NCBI GenBank assembly: GCA_021204375.1
Contig: JAJPZL010000305.1
Location: forward strand, 1 to 12,074
Length of the DNA stretch: 12,074 nucleotides
Direction: 5' to 3'
Origin: Bacteroides sp.
Lineage (GTDB): Bacteria; Bacteroidota; Bacteroidia; Bacteroidales; Bacteroidaceae
Below, piece after piece: positions 7,917-12,074 of this stretch (position 1 is the first letter of the stretch; every line of letters starts with the position of its first letter). The notes below the pieces were generated by a model, which saw nothing but the letters and a program-made list of their open reading frames with translations, was not told the DNA's origin and searched no databases. The position numbers were made by a program, and so were the translations under genes.

Positions 7917-9216
7917 TCCCAAGAAAAGATCCCCCTGGTGGTGGGTACCTTCACTCTATTTTGCCGAAGGACTCCCCAATATCGCTGTTGTATCGGTAGC
8001 CGTAGTGATGTATACCAAACTGGGACTCTCCAATACCGAGCTTGCCTTCTACACCAGCTGGCTCTACCTGCCCTGGGTGATCAAGCCCCTGTGGAGCCCC
8101 TTTGTCGACCTGATCGGGAGCAACCGCCGCTGGATCATTGCCATGCAGCTCCTGATCGGAGCTGCCTTTGCCGGCATCGCCTTCTCCCTGCCCACACCCT
8201 ACTATATCCAGCTTAGCTTTGCCTTTTTCTGGTTGGTAGCCTTTAGTTCCGCTACCCACGATATTGCAGCCGATGGCTTCTACCTTCTGGCCCTGGATCC
8301 CGGGAAGCAATCCTGGTTTGTGGGCATCCGCAGCATCTTTTACCGCCTTTCTACTATCTTTGGCCAGGGAGTACTGGTGATGTGTGCCGGATGGATGGAA
8401 GAGGGCAAACTCTTTCCCCGCCTGGCAGGTAACATCCCGCTTGCCTGGAGCATAACCTTTTACTGCATGGCAGCTATCTTTATAGGCTGTCTGCTTTACC
8501 ACAAAGTCGTATTGCCCCGTCCGGAGCAGGACAGAGGCAGGGAGCATATCTCACCTGCTCTTTTGCTGAGCGACTTCTTCCGCACCTTTGCCTCCTTTTT
8601 CAAAAAACCGCACATCGGGCTCATCCTCTTTTTCCTGCTTACCTACCGGCTGGGAGAGGCACAACTCGTTAAAATAGCCACTCCCTTTCTGTTGGGAGCA
8701 GAAAGTACTGGAGGATTAAACCTGAGTACCTCTACCCTTGGGCTGCTTTATGGTACCCTGGGAGTCGTTGCCCTGCTGCTGTGAGGCATCCTGGGAGGCG
8801 TACTGGTATCCCGCCACGGCTTTAAACGATGGATCCTGCCCATGGTACTCGCTATTAACCTGCCCGATGTCCTGTATATCTTCCTGGCAGCCGGGCAAAC
8901 CCAAAACATATTTTTTATCGGCGGCTCCATCGTGGTAGAACAATTAGACTACGGCTTCGGCTTTACCGCCTATATACTCTACATGATGTACGTAGCCCGT
9001 GGAAACCATCAGACCGCCCACTACGCCTTAGGCACCGGCTTTATGGCTCTGGGGCTAATGCTTCCCGGCATGGCAGCCGGCTGGATAGAGGAACATACCG
9101 GATATCCCCTCTTTTTTACCTGGGTATGCCTCTGCACCCTCCTCGGCATCCTGGCCGCCTGGATGGTCTACCAACGAATAGAACCTGATTACGAAAAAAA
9201 ACAGCACCATGAATAA
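7909..9216 (+). pseudogene. AmpG/MurT-like MFS muropeptide/MurNAc permease, opal stop at codon 292
   Basis: The frame reads through 435 codons except for TGA at 8782-8784. It opens as PSLYFAEGLPNIAVVSV, continues with YLPWVIKPLWSPFVD (53-67) and ATHDIAADGFYLLAL (115-129), and resumes after the stop as GILGGVLVSRHGFKRWILPM. These match AmpG landmarks (FKFLWSPLMD and SQDIxxDA in E. coli AmpG) and about 12 hydrophobic helices. It should carry anhydromuropeptides or free MurNAc across the inner membrane. Its place directly before murK and murQ mirrors the T. forsythia murT-murK-murQ cluster, so a MurT function is a fair inference. The TGA sits in a Leu/Gly-rich stretch where GGA to TGA would be a single change. 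The N-terminal piece (291 aa) lacks the last third of the transporter and is unlikely to work. The stop codon overlaps the kinase start by 8 nt. Confidence 0.8.
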
Positions 9217-10057
9217 ACGATTGATCATTGCCGATAGCGGCTCTACCAAAACCCACTGGGCACTCGTAGAGAACGGAAGCCTTACCCGGGAGATCCTGAC
9301 CGGAGGTATTAACCCCTATTTCCTCTCCCGGGAGGAGATTGCCGCCGAAGTGGCCACCGGACTGCTTCCCCACTTAGGAGATTTTATCCCCGACACCATC
9401 TGGTTTTACGGAGCCGGCTGCGCCTTTCCCGATAAAATAGCCGTGGTACAACAAGCCATTGCCCTTTCTATTCCTCATGCTGAGGTGCTCGTAGAGAGCG
9501 ACCTGGCAGGAGCTGCCCGGGGATTATGCGGGAGGGAAGCCGGCATTGCCGCTATCCTGGGTACAGGTTCCAACTCCTGCTATTACGACGGAACCGAAAT
9601 TGTCCAGAATATCTCTCCCTTAGTCTTTATCCTGGGCGATGAAGGCAGCGGTGTCCACCTGGGGAAACTCCTAGCAGGCGATTGCCTGAAGAACCAACTT
9701 TCCCCCGGTATCCGGGAGCAATTTCTGGAATATTTCCGACTGACCCCCGCTGATATTATCGACCGGGTGTACCGCCAATCCTTCCCCAACCGCTTTCTGG
9801 CAGGGCTCTCCCGGTTCATCGCCGAGAACAGCTCCCTGCCCGAACTGCGCCGTATAGCCTTACAGGCTTTTACAGCCTTCTTTACCCGCAATATTTACCA
9901 GTATGATTACCGCAACCATCCCCTCCACTGTACCGGCTCTATAGCCTGGCACTACCGGGAACTCCTGCAGGAAGCCGCCTGCCAAACCGGTGTACGGCTG
10001 GGAAAAATTGTGCAGAGCCACATGCAGGGACTTATTACCTACCATTTAAACCGTTAA
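9209..10057 (+). CDS. murK: BadF/BcrA-family N-acetylmuramic acid/GlcNAc kinase
   Basis: A 282-aa cytoplasmic ASKHA sugar kinase of the BadF/BadG/BcrA/BcrD group, which contains MurK (ATP-dependent 6-phosphorylation of MurNAc and/or GlcNAc). The phosphate-1 loop is IADSGSTKTHWAL (7-19). ESDLAGAARGL (96-106) carries the likely catalytic base Asp98, GTGSNS (118-123) is the phosphate-2 loop, GDEGSG (143-148) follows, and CTGSIAWHY near the C-terminus is the adenosine motif. Length and motif order are complete, so this gene looks intact. The start codon lies inside the permease's stop (ATGAATAA), and murQ begins 3 nt after its end, so product flow from MurNAc to MurNAc-6-P to GlcNAc-6-P is expected. 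The symbol rests on this context; a plain GlcNAc kinase is the alternative. Confidence 0.82.
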   Translation: MNKRLIIADSGSTKTHWALVENGSLTREILTGGINPYFLSREEIAAEVATGLLPHLGDFIPDTIWFYGAGCAFPDKIAVVQQAIALSIPHAEVLVESDLAGAARGLCGREAGIAAILGTGSNSCYYDGTEIVQNISPLVFILGDEGSGVHLGKLLAGDCLKNQLSPGIREQFLEYFRLTPADIIDRVYRQSFPNRFLAGLSRFIAENSSLPELRRIALQAFTAFFTRNIYQYDYRNHPLHCTGSIAWHYRELLQEAACQTGVRLGKIVQSHMQGLITYHLNR

Positions 10058-10060
10058 ACC

Positions 10061-10875
10061 ATGGATTTTATCAAAATAACCGAACAACCCTCGCTGTATG
10101 ATCACCTCGAAGAGAAGAGCGTGGCAGAACTCTTAACCGATATCAACCGGGAAGACCAGAAGGTTGCTTTAGCCGTCCAAAAAGTCATTCCCGCAATTAC
10201 CCGGCTGGTAGAGAGGCTTGTACCCCGTATGCAGCAGGGAGGCCGCCTCTTCTATATCGGAGCCGGTACCAGCGGTCGCCTCGGTATCCTTGATGCCTCC
10301 GAAATCCCTCCTACCTTTGGTATGCCCCTACCTGGGTGATCGGCCTGATCGCCGGGGGAGACAAAGCCATCCGCAACCCCGTAGAAAATGCCGAAGACCA
10401 GCGGGAGCAGGGATGGAACGATCTCCAGACCTATCAGATCACCTCCGGAGATACCCTGGTCGGTATTGCAGCCTCCGGCACCACTCCCTACGTGATCGGG
10501 GCTATTGAGAAAGCCCGTCAGCAGGGCATCCTTACCGCAGCCATTACCGGCAATCCCGGATCGCCCCTGGCCTTAGCCGTTGAGATACCCATTGAGGTGG
10601 TAGTAGGGCCCGAGTATGTAACCGGCAGCTCCCGGATGAAGTCCGGCACCGCCCAGAAAATGATCCTCAATATGATCTCTACCTCCGTAATGATTAAACT
10701 GGGCCGGGTCAAAGGGAACAGGATGGTCAATATGCAGCTTACCAACAGCAAGCTGGTAGACCGGGGAACCCGCATGGTAGCCCAAGAGCTCGGAATCAGC
10801 TACGAAGCAGCCAACCGGTTGTTATTAGAACAGGGATCGGCCCGTAAAGCCATAGAAAAATACCGCTCCCGGTAG
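10061..10875 (+). pseudogene. murQ: MurNAc-6-phosphate etherase with 1-nt frameshift at codon 90
   Basis: MurQ cleaves the D-lactyl ether of MurNAc-6-P to give GlcNAc-6-P. The first part (10061-10339 frame) runs through the SIS motif [18 protein letters not shown] (64-81), with Glu81 equivalent to E. coli Glu83, then IPPTFGMP, and ends early as LPG-stop. The next frame carries [22 protein letters not shown], with a Glu matching E. coli Glu114, then GIAASGTTPYVIGAI and VTGSSRMKSGTAQKMILNM. Adding one C to the run at 10325-10328 restores [14 protein letters not shown], the exact spacing of E. coli MurQ, and gives a 271-aa protein, a normal length for the shorter Bacteroidota form. As written, neither fragment holds both catalytic glutamates. 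The TAG stop lies inside the terminator hairpin. The identification is very strong; whether the frameshift is real is open. Confidence 0.9.
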
Positions 10876-10896
10876 ACGCATACTTGTGTCTACCGG
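10869..10896. terminator. Hairpin between the convergent murQ and fabD genes
   Basis: CCGGTAGACGCA (10869-10880) pairs with TGTGTCTACCGG (10885-10896) through 12 bp, including one G-U pair, around a TACT loop. The outer 9 bp are perfect. It is centred in the gap between two convergent genes and includes the murQ stop codon (10873-10875). The 3' side on the plus strand is A/T-rich (taaaattaaat) rather than a pure T run, so it is probably a terminator serving both directions, with limited intrinsic strength. Confidence 0.6.
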
Positions 10897-10901
10897 TAAA
10901 A

Positions 10902-11780
10902 TTAAATACCGTGTGCCGTTACCGTATTATCAATCTTTTTGATCAGTCCCTGTAACACGGTTCCCGGACCGCACTCTGTAAAATCAGTCGCACCGTCTGC
11001 CACCATGTTCATTACGCTCTGTGTCCAACGTACCGAAGCTGTCAGCTGGGCGATCAGGTTCTTTTTAATCTCCTGAGGATCGGTGTGAGGAAGAGCATCC
11101 ACATTCTGGTAAACCGGACAAACCGGGGTTTTAAACTCAGAAGCTTCAATCGCTGCTGCCAGTTCTACTTTAGCCGGTTCCATCAGCGGAGAGTGGAAAG
11201 CACCTCCTACTTTCAGCGGAAGAACTCTTTTGGCTCCTGCTGCCTTCATCCGTTCGCATCTCTTTTCAATTCCAGAGATCGAACCGGAGATCACGATCTG
11301 CCCCGGACTGTTGTAATTGGCCGGTACACAAACATCATCCGTGATAGAAGTACAGATCTCTTCTACTTTTTCATCCGGAAGTCCCAGAATGGCAGCCATG
11401 GTAGAAGGAGTGACCTCGCAAGCTTTTTGCATAGTCATGGCACGGGCATATACCAGTTTGAGTCCATCTTCGAAAGAGAGGGCACCCGCTACTACCAGTG
11501 CAGAGAACTCTCCCAGAGAGTGTCCGGCAGTCATCTCCGGCTTACAATCTTCGCCCATACAGATAGCAGAGATCACCGAGTGAAGAAATACGGCAGGTTG
11601 TGTTACTTTAGTCTGGCGAAGCTCTTCATCAGTACCGCTGAACATTATATCGGTAATGCGATATCCCAGGATATCATTGGCTTTTTCAAACAATTCTTTC
11701 GCCAGGGGTGAACTTTCATACAGATCTTTTCCCATTCCTGAGAACTGGGCACCCTGACCGGGGAATACAAATGCTTTCAT
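10902..11780 (-). CDS. fabD: Malonyl-CoA:acyl carrier protein transacylase
   Basis: FabD loads malonyl groups from CoA onto ACP for fatty-acid elongation, in the cytoplasm. The 292-aa protein opens KAFVFPGQGAQFSGMGKDLY, has the nucleophile in GHSLGEFSA (Ser88), an Arg-containing YARAMTMQ helix, the catalytic His196 in GGAFHSPLMEPA, and a normal C-terminus (FTECGPGTVLQGLIKKI). There are two adjacent ATGs at 11783 and 11780; I took the second because the family starts MKAFVFPGQGAQ, though initiation at either would hardly change the protein. It faces the salvage operon tail to tail, with 26 bp between the stops, and shows no damage. It is a conserved core gene and useful as a phylogenetic anchor for this window. 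Confidence 0.97.
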   Translation of the reverse strand: MKAFVFPGQGAQFSGMGKDLYESSPLAKELFEKANDILGYRITDIMFSGTDEELRQTKVTQPAVFLHSVISAICMGEDCKPEMTAGHSLGEFSALVVAGALSFEDGLKLVYARAMTMQKACEVTPSTMAAILGLPDEKVEEICTSITDDVCVPANYNSPGQIVISGSISGIEKRCERMKAAGAKRVLPLKVGGAFHSPLMEPAKVELAAAIEASEFKTPVCPVYQNVDALPHTDPQEIKKNLIAQLTASVRWTQSVMNMVADGATDFTECGPGTVLQGLIKKIDNTVTAHGI

Positions 11781-11816
11781 CATGCTGTCCTTGTAAGTTA
11801 GTTATATAAAGAGCGG

Positions 11817-11824
11817 TAAATTTA
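11817..11824 (-). promoter_or_regulatory. Possible -7 box for fabD
   Basis: Read on the minus strand, TAAATTTA differs from the Bacteroidetes -7 consensus TAnnTTTG only in the last base. It would place the transcription start about 25-30 nt before the fabD start codon. The sequence is itself a palindrome, and no convincing TTTG -33 element lies about 20 bp further upstream, so this is a weak call. Confidence 0.3.
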
Positions 11825-11890
11825 ACGCTTTTCCTCTATATTTCCGCACACAGCGGGTTAAAATGTGCACGGGGCTCTGCTTGTTTTGAC

Positions 11891-12074
11891 TGTCTGAAAA
11901 GATGGTTGCACCCGTTAAAAAAGATGATTGCATCCAATTTTCAGAGTTCATGGGGTTCCTTTACAAGGATCTGAACCTCCTGAGAAGTCAATGATCGGCA
12001 CAGGAGTATATCCAGGTCCAAAAAGATTTTCTTTTTCTATGTAAAGTTGAAATTTTAGGTTAGTATGAGGGTAA
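11891..12074 (+). mobile_element. Probable terminal region of an IS21-like insertion sequence (partial)
   Basis: From TGTCTGAAAAGATGG at 11891 the sequence changes character: it is AT-richer than the operon and non-coding apart from tiny frames. It carries two imperfect 17-bp direct repeats spaced about two helical turns apart, an arrangement typical of IS21-family ends, where IstA binds multiple terminal repeats. The TG terminal dinucleotide fits too. A start codon at 12065 (ATG AGG GTA, M-R-V) at the right edge, preceded by TAAAGTTG (one mismatch to the -7 consensus), could begin istA, but only three codons are visible. The opposite end and any target-site duplication are outside the window. 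An alternative is an ordinary promoter region with chance repeats. Confidence 0.45.
11897..11935 (+). repeat. Two 17-bp direct repeats, 22-bp period
   Basis: AAAAGATGGTTGCACCC (11897-11913) and AAAAGATGATTGCATCC (11919-11935) agree at 15 of 17 positions. The two differences are transitions. The 22-bp offset puts both copies on the same face of the helix, as expected for tandem binding sites of a transposase or a regulator. Confidence 0.75.

Noticed and set aside
7951..8547. A 198-codon minus-strand open frame opposite the permease gene
   Set aside because: It is the antisense shadow of an obvious membrane-protein gene, with no domain and no start signal of its own.
5743..8784. Stop-codon reassignment or selenocysteine as explanation of the in-frame TAG and TGA
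   Set aside because: TAA, TAG and TGA all serve as normal terminators in neighbouring genes here, no SECIS-like hairpin was seen after the TGA, and the affected families have no known selenocysteine.
10325..10339. Programmed frameshifting in murQ
   Set aside because: MurQ is a single-frame protein in known bacteria, and a short C run without a classical slippery heptamer or clear downstream pseudoknot is better explained by a lost base.
11085..11711. A 208-codon plus-strand open frame opposite fabD
   Set aside because: It is antisense to a highly conserved gene, its translation shows no recognisable domain, and codon constraints on fabD explain its openness.
11950..12044. Two tiny overlapping frames (14 and 17 codons) in the region right of fabD
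   Set aside because: They are too short to tell from chance, have no ribosome-binding signal, and fall within the probable insertion-sequence end.
1..12074. tRNA, rRNA, riboswitch or CRISPR array
   Set aside because: Reading both strands showed no cloverleaf, no conserved riboswitch core and no regularly spaced repeat array; the only direct repeat pair is the two-copy set at 11897-11935.

Overview
The window reads as Bacteroidales (phylum Bacteroidota), probably a Parabacteroides/Tannerella-like genus. The reasons are the FabD sequence beginning KAFVFPGQGAQ, a TAnnTTTG-type -7 promoter element, the lack of strong Shine-Dalgarno sequences, and a gene order resembling the MurNAc/peptidoglycan salvage locus known from Tannerella forsythia. 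The species call comes from remembered protein and locus patterns, not from a search.

Layout, left to right. (1) Positions 3-2573 hold a two-gene plus-strand unit: an ArnT/PMT-type GT-C glycosyltransferase cut by the left window edge, then a UDP-glucuronate 4-epimerase-like SDR enzyme 6 bp downstream. Together they suggest lipid-linked uronic-acid (galacturonate) decoration of an envelope glycan. (2) A 208-bp gap (2574-2781) holds a REP-like pair of hairpins and a Bacteroidetes -7 promoter box. (3) Positions 2782-10875 are a very compact seven-gene operon: SSS-family sodium:solute symporter, tandem-domain GT2 glycosyltransferase, DUF4922 (HIT/GalT-like) protein, SpoIID/LytB-domain protein, AmpG/MurT-like MFS permease, MurK-like BadF-family sugar kinase and MurQ MurNAc-6-P etherase. 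Junctions overlap by 4, 17 and 8 (twice) nt or are separated by 2-3 nt. (4) A 12-bp hairpin (10869-10896) ends the operon against the convergent fabD gene (10902-11780, minus strand). (5) Beyond fabD, 11891-12074 looks like the end of an IS21-like insertion sequence, with two 17-bp repeats spaced 22 bp apart.

How the genes fit together. Muropeptides or MurNAc would enter through the MFS permease, and possibly the SSS symporter. MurK would phosphorylate MurNAc at O6, and MurQ would remove D-lactate to give GlcNAc-6-P. The SpoIID-like protein has no visible signal peptide and may trim glycan inside the cell. The GT2 and DUF4922 proteins have no assigned role and are the least understood members.

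The most striking observation is damage. Three of the seven operon genes carry one lesion each: an amber stop at codon 17 of the DUF4922 gene, an opal stop at codon 292 of the permease, and a 1-nt deletion in a C run at codon 90 of murQ. The rest of each reading frame is clean. This means either very recent decay of a salvage pathway or sequence errors. The flanking genes are open throughout.
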